64,000 nt of DNA, from assembly GCA_013400975.1 (NCBI GenBank), contig WBMZ01006357.1, positions 186,001-250,000 of the forward strand. Direction: 5' to 3'. A program made the translations under genes and the position numbers. How positions within the stretch are numbered: position 1 is the stretch's first letter; every line of letters starts with the position of its first letter. Origin of the DNA: Atrichornis clamosus. Its lineage: Eukaryota > Chordata > Aves > Passeriformes > Menuridae. The notes beneath the pieces were generated by a model. It was given only the letters and a program-made list of their open reading frames with translations. It was not told the DNA's origin and did no database searches. Positions 12,763 through 26,100 of this stretch are shown here, piece by piece.

Positions 12763-15700
12763 CCTATATCCATTCTGCAGCAGCATTATTTGCAGAGCCG
12801 GCCTGGGCCATTCCTGAATTCCTACGGCTTGAGAGGTTCAGACAAAACATCACCTATCAGTCAGAGGCTTGGAAGCCACATGGTACAAGCTGAGTCTTGC
12901 TGTAACACTCAGTGGGGCCCAGACCAGGTTGTTTTATTATTCAAACACACTGGGTCTTAGTCATGTTATTTTTTCAACATGGAAACAGCTACATTCCTTC
13001 TACGAGCAAAAAGGTTGGATGTGCAGCCTGCACAGCCAAGGCATGTCTGAATTTGCCCCCTTTAAACTCTTTGATAACTTTCCCCATCCCTGAGTAGCTT
13101 GAATAGTTTTACAATGAGTGACTCGATAAAAAACAAGAAGCTATCCCTGTCTGCATAAGCTCTGAAAGCTTCTCTTCAGGTGATTACATGGTGACAGCTT
13201 TTCTGTGCCACCTCTGAGTCCTTGGCATGGAAAGGTGGAAGATCCCTTCAGTCATGCAAGGACAAGCAGATCTCAGCACGGGCCACAAGCATTTCAGGGT
13301 ATTTATTGAGGCAGCCAGCCTGGCACAACACAGGGAAAATGTAAACGAGCACCAGCTGACTGCTCACACACCGAGAGTGTGCACGGGCCCCTCACCACCA
13401 CTGAGGGGTCTCTTTAATAAATAGCCAAGGAAAAAAATATTAAAAGCAGCTTGATATCAGCAGCAGGTAGCTCTGTTGAGCTGCTTCTGGCCTGGGGTGA
13501 GTTCTCCTCTCTGGTGGCTTCCTGGGCAGAGTGGTGCTCCTCCAAAAGAGGAATCTTTTGGACATGTGGAACCAAATAAATACCCATGAGGAGAGAAGGC
13601 ATCTACATCTGAGAGGGGCTGTGGTGGTTATCCATGAGCAGTAAAGAAGCAAAGTGTTAAAGAGGTAACATTTTCACTTTTAAGAGGTTAAAAAAATTAG
13701 AATTTTTACTTTTTGGTATTAGAAGTGATCTTTCCTGCCGAAAGCCGGGCTGTGTTCAGACTGTCTCTCATGTAGCGTTTCGGATCTGGAGTTGTGGCCC
13801 TGGCGAGGTGGCCGGGCGGTGCCAGCCCTGCCTGTAGCTGTGAGCATTCTGCACCTCTCCCTCGCTGTCCAACCACCCAGGAGGTCCTGCCTGGGGACAG
13901 ACAGACTGACAGACAACACAGTTCCCCTCTGACATGTGCTTTCCCAGTGACCTCCTCCATTTCCCAGACAGACAGACAGAGAGGAGCTAGAAAATGTCTT
14001 CTGCATTTTTGATGCTCAAAAAAAATCCAACCACAAACCAGTTTTGATGCCTTCAGGGAGAGTCCTCAGCATGGCCTGGGGAACTCCTCTGAGTCATTGG
14101 GAAGACACCATGGGGCCACCAGTCACCGGGATGGAGGGAAACCCCACAACACTCCAGGCCACCACTAGATGCTGTCCTCACCACCTCCTGGGGGGAACTC
14201 CTGGGTTCTTTTCCTTGCAGTGAAGGTGTCATCACCACTTGCCAGTCCCTTTTCTGGCAGACTTGTCCCTATTCCTTATCACAGTAACTACTTTACTGAG
14301 AAGGATATTTTCATCTGTACTGTTAGTCTGACTTCTTTGTAGCTCTGAGCTCTTGCATATACCTTGCATGTTCTCCCAGGAAAAGCAGCTCAAAGACTGC
14401 TCTTCCTACATAAACCTTTATTTCAGATCCATTCCCATTCCTGCTAATGCCTCCCTTCACCTTCTTGGCAAATTCACTCTCCTTTTCTTCTCCTGTCTTC
14501 TTACCCTCTCCCTGCAGTCGGTTTCAATAACTTCTGCCTTTGCTTATGGCATCACCAAACTCTTCTCATCTTGCCCACACACTCTTCACCATCCCTGCCT
14601 TCAGCAGCACAAATTCTTCTCCCCTAACTTGCCATCCCAAATGCCATGGCTACAGAAATCCCTTTTACCTCCCTGCACCAGCCCACTCCTCCTGCCTTTT
14701 CCTTTAGTACCTACTCTGTCTGTAATACCTTCAAGTTTTGTCCTGACTTTCTAGACTTGACACAGTGATGACTCTTCTCCATCCTTACATTCCTTATTGT
14801 TCTCAAGGCTTTCTCTGACCCTTTTCACACCACCTAATGCAGCACCCATGCTGTGGGTCATGGGATCCTGGTCTCTACCTGCCTCAGCAGCCCTCTGCCT
14901 GCATGCAGAAGATGCCTTCATCTGGCCCAAGATTTCCATTATCTTCCTCCAGCCCATTCCAGGCTCTGCAGCCAGAATCAAGGACATCTCCTCCACCTGG
15001 GCAAGTCCTGGGTGGACTTGGCTGCCCTGCAATGGGATGGGAGCTGGAAGACAGGAGCTGGGACTTCTGGGCACTGCCCTGCCCTGCCACGTTCTGCAGC
15101 AGCTCCCAGAGTGGGAGGCTCTGACTCTTGGGGTTTCTCACTTTCCCCAGCACACACTCACTGTTACTGTCTCATGCTCTCCTGCCTTCCTCCTTCTGGA
15201 AAGACACTCCCACCACAAAAGCTTTTCTGAAACCACCTTCCCACAACCCAGATACTATAGATGATGTTTCATTTTTTTTTACTGTAACAGCGATGCCACC
15301 CACAAGCAGTTTCACTTGTCAGTGTTCACGTGAATATCGACAGATCAACAAAACTCACCTTTAAATAACCTAAAACTAAAGATTTTCTCACAAGCATTCA
15401 GGTCTTTCTTGTTTACATCCAGCTAGAGCTGACACAAAATAATAGCCTGAACACAAAAAAAAAGATTTGTATTTGACTGAGTTCTGGTCTACCAAAGCAA
15501 AGCAGAACAACTTGTGAATAAGCTGTACATGGCCAGCACGATGGCTATGAGGCAAACAGATTTGCTTTTGCTTGTGTCCTGTCCTTGAGGAGAAGGGGTA
15601 ACATCAGAAACAAACAAAAAAATGTTGTCACATGTGGGTTGCCCACATTTTCAGAGGGCTGAAAATAGCCCATATAGGGCTGGTTAGATCAGGAACAAAA

Positions 15701-18261
15701 AACAGTGCTAAGAAAGTGTGTGTCACACAGCTCCGCACAGACAGCAGCCTGCCGAGACTAAGTGAGAAAAAAAGAGAACTTGTGGTCATTTACATGGGTG
15801 TTAGGCGGGTTGGTAAGAAATGAGAGGAACAGAAAGTCATGCTACATGTGAAGGAATCTGACGCAGCCGACGTCAGGAAGCCTGGTGAGATGACTGTCCT
15901 GATTACGGAAATAAAACTGTAGATTAGAAAGGGCAGACTGGGGACGGTTCTATTTAATGCCTCTATGAGCTGCCACGAGGACTTGTGAGCTGCTAAGTCA
16001 GATTTACAAGATGCTCAGCAGAAGAGGAAGATATCTGCAGAACGATCCGCTACAGACCACCAAAGTCACAAACGCAAAAAGCAGGGCGAATTGCTCCTTA
16101 AACCCATTATTCATTTAACCCTCATCCAATTTGTGGACAGAGGAGTTCTGTATGCATAGAGAGCTTCAAGTGGGAGACATGGTAGAGATGTAAGCAGCCA
16201 ACAGAAAAAGAGCATTTGGGTGATGCAGGTGAATTCTCTGACCCATGAGGTTCGCACCCATGGTGAGAGCATTCATCACAACATACTGTGGTGAACCAAG
16301 AAAGTCTGTTGATCTCTGAATGCCAGGCATCATGATTGTGACCTGATTATTTGTCTGCCCTAAACACTCAGCATTAAAAAGGTAAATTCTCTAACTCAAA
16401 GGAAAATTACTATCCAGACTCATTGGTTGAAAAAATTTGGTTAGAAAAATCTAAATGAAAGTTCAGGCCTTTGATGAAGGGTTTGTCAGATGATCAGAAA
16501 GTCAGGATTTCCAAACCAAGACTGCAAACAGATCATGCTAAAAGTCTCCCTCTGGTTCAGTGACAAAGTGAAGGAATCAATGTGAAACACAAAAGCAATC
16601 ACAGCTGTGAAAGGGGGAAACAGCTGCCAGTTAATGTAAAATATAAGGAACTAAATGGAAGGAATTAGTAAGTGAAATTAGAGCCATCTGGAAACACCTC
16701 AGAACAGAGCAAAGAAAGTATTTTATCATCTACTAAGGACAAAAGTACCTTAACAATAGTGCAGGAATATCACTAGAGAGAGGTAGTAAAATGAATGGTA
16801 ATGTAAAAAAGGAAAGTACTTAATAGATACTTGTCTGTATTCAGAAAGAAGTGAGACCGTGTACATGTATAACATGGGGTTGCTGAAGGACATTTTTGCA
16901 CAGTAATATCAAGAAGCTCATAAGCAAGTTCTACTAGGGAAAAAAAATTTTTAAGTAAGCACTATGGCTAAATAGCATTCCCAAAAGAGATGTCATGATG
17001 TCTCTCTCCCACTTTCATTTGAAGAAGTGCTCATAGTGTATCAATACTCCAAAAGGGTAAAGAGGATGAACTGGATAAGTACAGTCAAATAGAACTGAGG
17101 AGTAAATACTAATTAGCATCTTTCAAAGAACGACAAGAATTATTTGCCAAACTGAGTTCCAGTTTTGATGCGTCTGGCCCAGACACGACAGATGCAGGGT
17201 TTTCCAAGGCCTCAGATGCTGTACCAGGGAACAAGACCATGTCCTGTAAAACACTAGAAGTTGTCCCGTAACTGATGTAAGAGCTGGAGAAGTGAGAGAT
17301 TGAAAATAGTAATGAATTACCACAGCACGGGGCCCCAGCACAGCACTATGAGAAAAGGAAATAAAGCAACTGGGAGCACGTATATGGAGTTACATGTAGG
17401 CAGAGGTGTAGGGAAATGATTTCCATGTTCATGCATAGCAGTAGAAAGATCACTGCTGAAATGTGTCCTGACGCGCAGACTCGTGGAGTGAGGGAGCAGC
17501 TCTGGGGAGAGGACTCTGAGCTGCCCCCATTACACTGCTTTTCCCCAGGGGCTGCTGTGAGCCACTGCTGGAAACTGGAGTTTGAATTCGGCAAACCTTT
17601 GGATCCCCAGTAAAGCCACTCCTCCTGCGTTCTGTTGTCTGCACACTTTCCATGTGTGCACTCTTCAGAGGAATCTGAAAAGAGGAAACCATGGACTGCC
17701 TGCAAACACCATCCCGTGTGAGGTTCAGGACTCACTCTGCTCTTTGGTCTTTTATTTGCTTTATCCATCATATCAAATCACTTCTCAGTCTATTGTGACT
17801 GTGTGTAGATTAATTGCACACGTATTTTCACAAAACACCACTTCCTTTTTGAGTTCCTAACTATCACCACAGGCTTCTAACTGTGACAGCACAGGTCTGG
17901 CTTTGAGCATGACCTTTGGCAGGGTGATTGGGCAGCAGGAATGTTTCAGACCCAGCTGTCACGACTGTTTTTCCATTGGATCCACTACAGTTGTCTGTTA
18001 AAAGACAAAAATAGCCTTGGCATCAGGGACTGGGACTTCCTTCTGAGAGCCGAGTTCCCCAGTCACAGTCAGTTCCCCAGTTGCTTCCCTTCTGAAACAC
18101 AGATGTATTTTCCATGCTCTTGGCCTGCTTTTGGTGGGAGAGGTACAGTCCTCACCCTCTTCCACCTCTCCTTTCTTCATCATGTCTTTTCTTCAGAGGA
18201 ACCAAGATCCTCATAGAAAGTGACAGGCATAGACTGGGGAGTCAGAGAATCATAGATATGT
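12763..18261. other. Intergenic; no gene seen
   Basis: Pyrimidine-rich DNA at 14.35-15.25 kb produces several longish frames (133 and 155 codons, +) with biased Ser/Leu/Pro content and no domain likeness. Short CAGA runs occur near 13,900-13,980. No RNA gene or further repeat is recognised. Confidence 0.5.
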
Positions 18262-18560
18262 ATTTATCCAGCTGTTTGCTGCACATTTTGTCCAGAAGGA
18301 TCCTGTGAGAGACAGTGTCAAAAGCTTTACTGGAATCCAAAATGATTACATCAACTGGCTTCCCTTGATCAAGGATTATTATTATTACTGGTTATCTTGT
18401 CATAAAAGGAAATTAAATTTGTCAAGCAGGACTTTCCCCTCATGAACGTGTGCTCGCTGTGACCAGTGACTGCCTTGTCGTCCAGGTGTTTTTCAATAAC
18501 TCCCAGATTATCCTCCATAATTTTGCCAGGTGCTAAAGTCAGGCTGCTGAGGTGCTTTAC
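18262..18560 (-). mobile_element. CR1 LINE reverse-transcriptase region, antisense
   Basis: Text such as GATCCTGTGAGAGACAGTGT, CATCAACTGGCTTCCCTTGA and CAGGACTTTCCCCTCATGAA matches the ORF2 reverse-transcriptase part of bird CR1 read from the minus strand. It is an internal piece without the 3' tail. An ATT-rich expansion at about 18380 interrupts the frame. Confidence 0.85.
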
Positions 18561-20214
18561 TGCTCAGCACAGGCATGTAGGAAGACTCAGCTGTAGGTAT
18601 CTAGGGACCACAGATGTCAAAAAGTGTGATTTCTAAGGAGAGGAAACAGATTGTGGGTTAGATGTGGGCTAGAAAGGTGGGTTCAAGATAAGTGTCTGTT
18701 ATTCTACTAAAAATGGCTTCCGGAAGTTATGCTTTTTTCTGTACCTTGAATTTACATGGGAGAAAACACCAGGAACTAAAGACTTCTTAACTTTAGGTGG
18801 GAAGGTTGAAATAGGTGTGTTCCTTATGTATTAAGCAGGTGTATTCCTTTTATATAAACAACGTGCTGGCTTCTGCTGGGTCCAGCCTGGAAGAAAGGAG
18901 AGTTTTCAGCAGTGCTCTTTGATAACTGGGGCAAATTACCAAACACACCAGGGGACTGGTGGGGTCTCCATCCTCTGCATCTCCAGAGCAAGGCTGCCCA
19001 TCTCTGCAGAGATGTTTTAACCCGGCAGGACCTCTGCAGACCCAGCACAGAGCCCAGACTCAGCAGCCACACAGCCCAACACCAGCAGAGACCTCCCAGT
19101 CGCAGACCTGCCCCACTGCTACACACGCGGGAAATCCAGGGGAGGTTTGGTGAGAAAGGGGTTGTTTGGGCTGGTTTTCCTTTTGAACCCCATAATAACA
19201 CTGCTCACGTCTAGTTGTGCACACTCTTTAAAGAGCTGGGATTCCCCCTTCTGATAGAAGCTACACAGCAGTCACACTTTTCTTTAATCTCCACCAAACT
19301 ATTATTTCAATACACCACCCACACAGCCAGATGAAAAAGCACCGGTAAAAGGGTGGTGTTGTTTTGTTTTTTCCTTCTCAGAAGAAAACCAAAGCTTAGA
19401 AGAAAAGCTCAGGGTCCATCTCTGTGTGTACTCACTCCTCCTTTCCGTCTGGAATTTCCCATTAGCTGTACCATAAACAAACTCCCTTCAAATCTGCTAA
19501 AATAAAGTGAACAGAAATTCAATAGCAGACACTGAATTAGGGACCACTTATAATCTGGTGGTTACCAAAGAAAGATCAAGAGCTGATAAAATCTGATTTT
19601 TCATTTTAGGCTATTTTAAATTTCTTATTCAATGAAGTAATAATTCACTTTATAAATTAGGTTGCATTTGAATACAGCTTTTCATTTGATTTTGTGATTG
19701 AGCTTGATAAGGTATTTAACTACAAGAGGTTGCTCCTCTTCATTCCCAAATAATGGACTGGACTTTGAAGAGCAGATACCAGCATGATATTGCCATTTTT
19801 CAAAAGGATTTATACATCACAACAGATTATTTATTGGTTTGTTGTCCTACCACTGATGCTTCTACTAAGACCCCCTCTAGCAGATGGAAGATGGTGTCCT
19901 AACAGAAAATGTTGTTGCTAGGAAAAGGGGCACAAATCTTAGGTTACCATGACATGTTCATAATTTTTTTGCAACAAACGACTACAGGGAAACTATAGAA
20001 CAATAACAGAAAACACCAGAAGCTATCCTTTTTATAAACAGCAGAGCAGCTTTCATTCTCTCCTCCTGTTTTTCTGCCTTTGGATGGATAAGAAGCTTTT
20101 TAGGGAAAGAGGCCTGGTACCTAGTCTGTCTATTTTAATAATTATTTTTTTAAGTAAAATTTCAAAGCAAAAAGATTAGCTGACATATCCCTGGCTGTCA
20201 TTCCAACAGCCAGC
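18561..20214. other. Intergenic; nothing recognised
   Basis: AT-rich unique-looking DNA. The frames at 18824-19214 overlap on both strands and show no domain. Confidence 0.45.
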
Positions 20215-20935
20215 AGACAGAAGCAGACTGGATTAAGAGCAGACCTGCCAAGGAGGATTTGGGGGTGCTGAAAGTCAACTGTGACCTCAGCAGCAGGTCG
20301 AGGGAGGGGATTCTGCCCCTCTGCTCCATTCTGGTGAGAGCCCGCCTGGAGTGCTGCACCCAGCTGTGGGTGTCCCAACATCAGACGTGGATCTGTTGGA
20401 GCAAGTCCAGAGGAGGCCATGAAGATGTTCAGGATGCCAGAGCACCTTTGCTGTGAAGACAGACTTGAGAGAGTTGGAGGTGTTCAGCCTAGGGAAGACA
20501 AGGCTCCAGGGAGACCTTCTAGTACCTGAAGGGCTACAAGAGAGCTGGAGAGGGACTTTCTACAAGGGCATGGGGTGATAGGACAGTGGAGAATGGCTTC
20601 AAACAGACAGAGGGCGGGTTTAGACGCTGAGAAAAAATTATTTACAGTGAGAGTGGTGAGGCCCTGGCACAGGTTGTCCAGAGAAGCTGTGGCTGCCCCA
20701 TCCCTGGAAGTGTTCAAGGCCAGGCTGGATGGGGCTCTGAGCAACCTGGTCTGGTGGAAGGTGTCCCTGCCCACGGCAAGAAGGTTGGATCCAGATGATA
20801 TTTAAGGTCCCTTCCAACTCAAACTATTNATGGGGCTCTACCTGGTCTGGTGGAAGGTGTCCCTGCCCACGGCAAGAAGGTTGGATCCAGATGATATTTA
20901 AGGTCCCTTCCAACTCAAACTATTCTCTGATTCCA
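20215..20935 (+). mobile_element. CR1 LINE 3' fragment, sense, with duplicated tail
   Basis: About 700 bases of CR1 in sense orientation include GGGATTCTGCCCCTCTGCTC, GCCTGGAGTGCTGCACCCAG and GGTCCCTTCCAACTCAAACT. The last ~95 bases occur twice (20729-20828 and 20830-20923), separated by a single N at 20829. The second copy lacks a few bases but is otherwise identical. Reverse transcriptase frames are broken. Confidence 0.93.
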
Positions 20936-23482
20936 TGGTTTTTTAAACTGTGCTGCTAATAGGAACAGACACTGGGAGCCTGTCACTGTCCCTTGCCAAA
21001 GTGACCCAGATCTGACTCCACAGTTCTGGTTCAGTAATAAGACCCCACTTTTAAGCACATGCTTCAGACTCACAGAAGCTTCACTTCTGCAGGCAGCTGA
21101 GCCAAGATAACAATTTGCTGCCAACTGCCTTTGTACTATCTCTGGCATTTATAAGAGTCTTGGTTAGGCCAATTCTTCTGACTAAATAGCAGAAAATTAT
21201 GCTATTGTTTATTTTCAAAGGCAGCTGGACCTTCCCCTCTAGATAGAAGGAGATGGTGGTGTTCCAGCAGTTATTTAGATGATGTTATGTTATGTTATGT
21301 TATGTTATGTTATGTTATGTTATGTTATGTTATGTTTTGTTATGTTATGTTATGATGCAATTTGCAGCATTATGGTTTCCCTCCATGCTGCTTTTGCACA
21401 GAGCCTGTCAGGGAGGGGGTCTGGTCCATACAGCACCGTGTGAAATGCAGTGGCACAAATAAAAATATTACAACACAGGCACAACAGCAGTGACAGGCCT
21501 GGGTGGCTGTTTCAGCGTCTGCTGGGGCTCTGATTCAGAGCACGAGCAGCTGTTTTCAAGAAAGGAAAAGGTCTGAACATGAATCACTTGAGGTGGGTAA
21601 CAGGAGGCTGCTGACCAACACTTCTGCAGTGGCAGCTGTTTCCTGGTCTTCAGAGAAGTCCTGAGCAAAGGGACTGCCTGGCTGTACAAGGCCAGGTTTC
21701 TCCAGGGCACCCAGAAGCACGTGCAGGATACCAGTGGCTGCTCCTGCAGCTACCTGCAGGTACTCATGTCCACCTCTCTGCAGAAGAAATGAGCTCGTTT
21801 ACCACTGCTCAGAGCCTTCACTGACAGCTGGGCACCTGTCTCAAGCATCTTGAAACCAAGCAGAGCAAAGACACCGCACTCTTTCTGGACCATCTTTTTT
21901 CTTCTTTTGTCCTCATAGCACTTTCCTCCTGTTCCTGAAAGTGCCAGGATGTCACTCAAGGTGGTCAGACAGGAAAGGGCCTCTGCAGAGGAATGGGAGA
22001 CGTATTTTATGTGTGTGCTTGTATTTTTCTTTGGTGCAAGACACATTTTATTTTCCCCCATATATTTGCTGTGGGTATTCCATAAGCTGCAGCTCCAGGA
22101 TGAGGCTGGACTGCAGCCTGCCTTTCTCCTGCCAGTTATCCTGGCTGGGACCTGAGCAGTGACATTGGCACAGCACACCACGACACTTTCACTCAGTCAG
22201 GTCAGCGGGAGAATTGGCATTTGGTTCCAGAGAATTCTGGGAATTTCATGCATACTCATTACATGTAGATATCTATGCGGGGGGCGTTTTAATTTGTGGT
22301 AATACCTGAATCTCTTACAGTATCTTTTTGCCACTTCATCTCAAAATATCTGCAAAGGCAGTCTTTAACAGACTTCACAGCTGTCATTTAAACAAAGAAA
22401 GTGAAAACTCAGACAGAGATGAGATTAATGAAAAGAGACCACAAAATGAGCCCAGAACTGAGTTGTACCTGTTTTCTTCCCTTTATTAGACAGCATGCTC
22501 TTCCAAACCTGGCAGAGAATGATAAAATATTTGCACTTCTTAAAATGGTGAAACCTGCACATTTGGCTGCACAGAAGTTTCGTGCAAAAACATGCCACAT
22601 CTGGGTAGCCTGGAGTACACAGAATTTTGTGGTGTCAAGGTCCACCAGCTTCCACTCTGCAAACTCACTCGAGGAAAGCTACCACAGGCATCACTCTCAT
22701 GCACCACAGACTGCAGGGCAGACAGACAGACAGACTTCCCAACCCCAGTCTCACATGTTAAAATATATTTGTACCATCCCAGCACCAAGTGAAGCTATAC
22801 CATCTGTCTTTCCATGAGTAATTTTATTTACAAAATGATTGAAGCTGCTAGTGTCAGGAGAAATGATGGAAGAGGTGTTTTTTAATGTTGAAGAATCTTC
22901 ACAATTTATATGGTTGCTTCACAAATGAATCTTCAAAAAGTACATTCCCAGCACCAAGGAGGGCATGGAAATTAGACTTGGAAAATGAGGCTCTAAATTC
23001 ATTGTTTAAGTGAATGGAAACTGCCGAACACAGTCCAAAATCCCAGGTGTCTATAGGAAGACCAATTTAAAGGAAGATATATTTATACTGAAAAAAATTG
23101 TGCCAGAGCTCAAAAGTCAGTGTTTTCAAGGGTGATTTCCAGCAGATTTTTCTGTTGTCTGTTCTGTCTTTATGATGAAGAGGATCTGAAACACTGGTGG
23201 GAAAGGAGGGGGGAAAGCTTGGATTTTTTCTCCTTGGGGTATATGCATACCTAGAAATCTCAAGGAAGAGCACACTTTCTTTTCCAGACTGTGTCAGGGG
23301 ATTTATGTGAGAAAAGGTGAAGCAAATACTTCAATATATGTGCTCCACTGAATTTTTCACTTTAATTGAAGGCTGAATGCCACAGTTTCATCAGGCATCT
23401 TTCCTTTCTCCAAAGCATTAAGTTGCTTATAACAATACCCTTCTTGAACACTTTGCTGAAAGTGCTCAAAAAACGTGTAGTT
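20936..23482. other. Intergenic; microsatellite only
   Basis: It contains the TGTTA array and a short CAGA run near 22720. Frames up to 143 codons (21750-22181, -) are unrecognised and lack supporting features. Confidence 0.45.
21283..21354. repeat. (TGTTA)n pentanucleotide microsatellite
   Basis: Roughly fourteen TGTTA units run with a single interruption (TTTTG near 21337). No gene is nearby. Confidence 0.95.
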
Positions 23483-23594
23483 GTGGCACTTGGGGCCATG
23501 GTTTAGTGGTGAGCCTGGCAGTGCTGGGTTAACAGCTGGACGTGATGATCCTAGAGGTCTTTTCCAACCTAAATGATTCTGTTTTATGATTCCA
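23483..23594 (+). mobile_element. CR1 LINE 3' tail fragment (GTTTAGTGGTG type)
   Basis: The + strand carries CCATGGTTTAGTGGTGAGCC, then GGCAGTGCTGGGTTAACAGC, then AGGTCTTTTCCAACCTAAAT and TGATTCTG. This is the tail of a common bird CR1 subfamily. Only the last ~110 bases are present. Confidence 0.88.
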
Positions 23595-24590
23595 GAAGAG
23601 ACTGGAAAAAGTCTTTCACACCCACCAGCATCCCTCAAGACTCCGAGAAGACACCTCAAAAAAGACATCAGAGGATACCACTGCAGGGTGGTATCATCAC
23701 CCAGCTCACCATCCACATATGAGCCTCAGTTTCCCCAGTGGAGGCCAGTGACACTAAGGATGTGAACCAAATTAAGGAAAAAGTAATTGTAAAGTACAGC
23801 CTGCCCAGCTCTGAGAGCTCCCCCACTGAGGTGCGCTCAGGTGGGCCACAAAAAGTCTGGCAAAGGCTCACAAAAGAGAGTTGTGCACAGAGGTTCTGCC
23901 TGATGGTCTTGCAGAGAGACCTGCTGCTGGCATCCCACTGCTTGCTGAGGCTCGCTTCATGGGAGGGTTCGCCTCACAGGAAGTCACAGAGACCTCTGAA
24001 GTCTTCTTGCAAAAAAGCCTTTGGAGAAAATCTGAGCAACAGAGCACAGGGCTGACATCTCTGCCCTCTGTGGCTCCTCCAACACACAGCTGAAGCTCAG
24101 ATCAGTGGCTCAGGGACTGGTTTGCTCTAGATAAGGGCTGACATGCCCAGGGTGACTCCAGCTGTATACAAGAGGGAATTCTCAGTGCAGAAGAACTCCA
24201 AGATGATGCAAGTTGCTCATTTTGATAAATAGAGACATCCTTTTGAACCAAAGGGCTCACATCTGAGTGTCCATGTGTGATTGCAGACCTCCACAACACA
24301 TTATGCTCAGGAGAAAACCCAGGATATTAAGTCCTGCTCCCAATGAAATCTGCCAGCCTGTTTTGTTGTCCTCTTGCCTTTTTCCTCCCCCTCCTCCTCC
24401 GTTCCATTTCCTTTTCCTGTGTGCTTACATGGCAGCCCCTGTATGTGCAAATCAGTAAATCAAACCGTTTACAGAGCATTATTTTCTATGTTATCTCTGC
24501 TCTGCAAAACATTTCCTGCTTTCCTGTCTGCGGCATTTCTCTAAGGTGTCCCTCGGCACCGGGCCCCAGCACAGACGTGCTGAGGTCACC
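23595..24590. other. Intergenic; nothing recognised
   Basis: Frames up to about 119 codons partly overlap the CR1 tail or the minisatellite. A pyrimidine-rich stretch lies near 24,370-24,420. Confidence 0.45.
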
Positions 24591-24990
24591 CACAGCTCTG
24601 TGGCAGCCTCCCACATCAGGGTACCAGCTTCCCAAAGCCACCCAGCTCTGTGGCAGCCTCCCACATCAGGGTACCAGCTTCCCAAAGCCACCCAGCTCTG
24701 TGGCAGCCTCCCACATCAGGGTACCAGCTTCCCAAAGCNNNNNNNNNNNNNNNNNNNNNNNNNNNNNNNNNNNNNNNNNNNNNNNNNNNNNNNNNNNNNN
24801 NNNNNNNNNNNNNNNNNNNNNNNNNNNAGCCACCCAGTGGCAGCCTCCCACATCAGGGTACCAGATCAGCAGAGCTGCCCAGCTCTGTGGCAGCCTCCCA
24901 CATCAGGGTACCAGCTTCCCAAAGCTGCCCAGCTCTGTGGCAGCCTCCCCTAGCAGGGTGCCAGCTTCCCAAAGCCGCCCACCTCCGAGG
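24591..24990 (+). repeat. 50-bp minisatellite with an assembly gap
   Basis: A 50-bp unit, recognisable by TGGCAGCCTCCCACATCAGG followed by GTACCAGCTTCCCAAAGC, starts again at 24601, 24651 and 24701 with near identity. N bases fill 24739-24827. At least three further, more diverged units follow to about 24990. The long open frames here only reflect the repeat. Fifty is not a multiple of three, so the unit shifts frame at each copy. Confidence 0.93.
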
Positions 24991-25789
24991 GCTTGGTGCA
25001 GCTCTGCAGGGTGGAGTGCTGGAATCCTCGCCATGGAGAGCTGGCAGCAGAAGTCCCTGACCATAGCAGGAGGAGCTGATGCAATGCAAACACCAAAGCC
25101 CTTCGGATCTCTGCTGCATCGGCTGGGTCCAGCCGGGCTGCAGAGCAAACCGATGGAGGCTAAGGGGAAAACAGCAGGAGTAAAAAAAATTTGAACTTAT
25201 GGCAGAGGTGTTTGAGTGGGATTTGGTTGATCTGAAACCCAGGTTTGTCCAAGACACTTATTCTGTGTATGCCAATTCCTTGTCCTTCAGCCACTCGACT
25301 CCCTAGGAATTTCAAATGGGAGGATGAGTTTTATGGCTTTGTTTCCATGGCTGACACAGTTTTGTATTAACCTGAGCTTTAATATCCAAAAACATAAGAG
25401 CCCTACAGTAGCACAGAGCTCTGGGTAGCCACATTAGCTGTTTGCCCAAGAACACAAAACCAGCTTGAACTTCCCTCTGAGACCGTGAGGGTTAAACCGA
25501 CTTCAGGTGTTGGCCCGGCGCTGCTGCTGCTTTGAGTGTGTAAAAAAAATTTTAAACGGGTATTCTTAGAACCGCACCCTTTTCCTCCCCATGCACTAAC
25601 AACCATAACCTTTTTAACCCTGTGGGTGTTAAGAACTTCCTAGCATAAGGAGGGGTTTAATTATAAAAAAAAGAAAAAGCCAGACATATCTGTCAAAGGC
25701 TGCGACCCAGGCTGCACGTGCGGCGTGAGCGGCAGAGCCGAGCCAGCAGTGCAGCGCAGCAGGTGGTGATGGGTGTCTGCTAACCAAAC
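24991..25789. other. Intergenic; nothing recognised
   Basis: A short CpG-containing patch lies at about 25,700-25,760 after an A-rich run. No gene or repeat family is recognised. Confidence 0.4.
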
Positions 25790-26095
25790 ACATTTATGTT
25801 TTTGATGCCGTGATGGCCCCTAGAAAACCAGAGACAGACAAGGTTAGGTGATAAAACACGGTTACCGATTTAATGAAGGTCCTTCATGGTGCACCACATG
25901 CCGAAAATGCCCGCAGAAGATGCACACGTGACATAGAACAAGTACAGTTTTGGAAGTTTGACACATTAGCATAACAGACAAGAATCCCCAATTAGGAACA
26001 CAAGTGATAAAGTAATTGACATGCACCTCCAATTAGGGATACAGGTGGTGAAGTGATTCTCCCCTTGGCTTGTCCCCCCTCCAAGACCCCCCTGG
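25790..26095 (-). mobile_element. LTR-like or other repeat fragment, antisense
   Basis: Read on the minus strand it has a purine-rich tract (26062-26090), then AT-rich text with two copies of a CCTAATTGG motif, then ATTAAATCGGTAACCGTG followed by GTCTCTGGTTTTCTAGGGGC. That pattern resembles an LTR with a polyadenylation signal near its end. The boundaries are not clear, and it directly abuts the candidate LTR at 26101. Confidence 0.25.
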
Positions 26096-26100
26096 ACTGG

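Noticed and set aside
14353..15264. Long + strand frames of 133 and 155 codons
   Set aside because: The DNA is strongly pyrimidine-rich, which lowers stop-codon frequency. The proteins are low in complexity and no splice or promoter context supports them.
24343..25194. 283-codon frame across the minisatellite
   Set aside because: It is translated from a 50-bp tandem repeat and runs through N bases, so the reading frame across the gap is meaningless.
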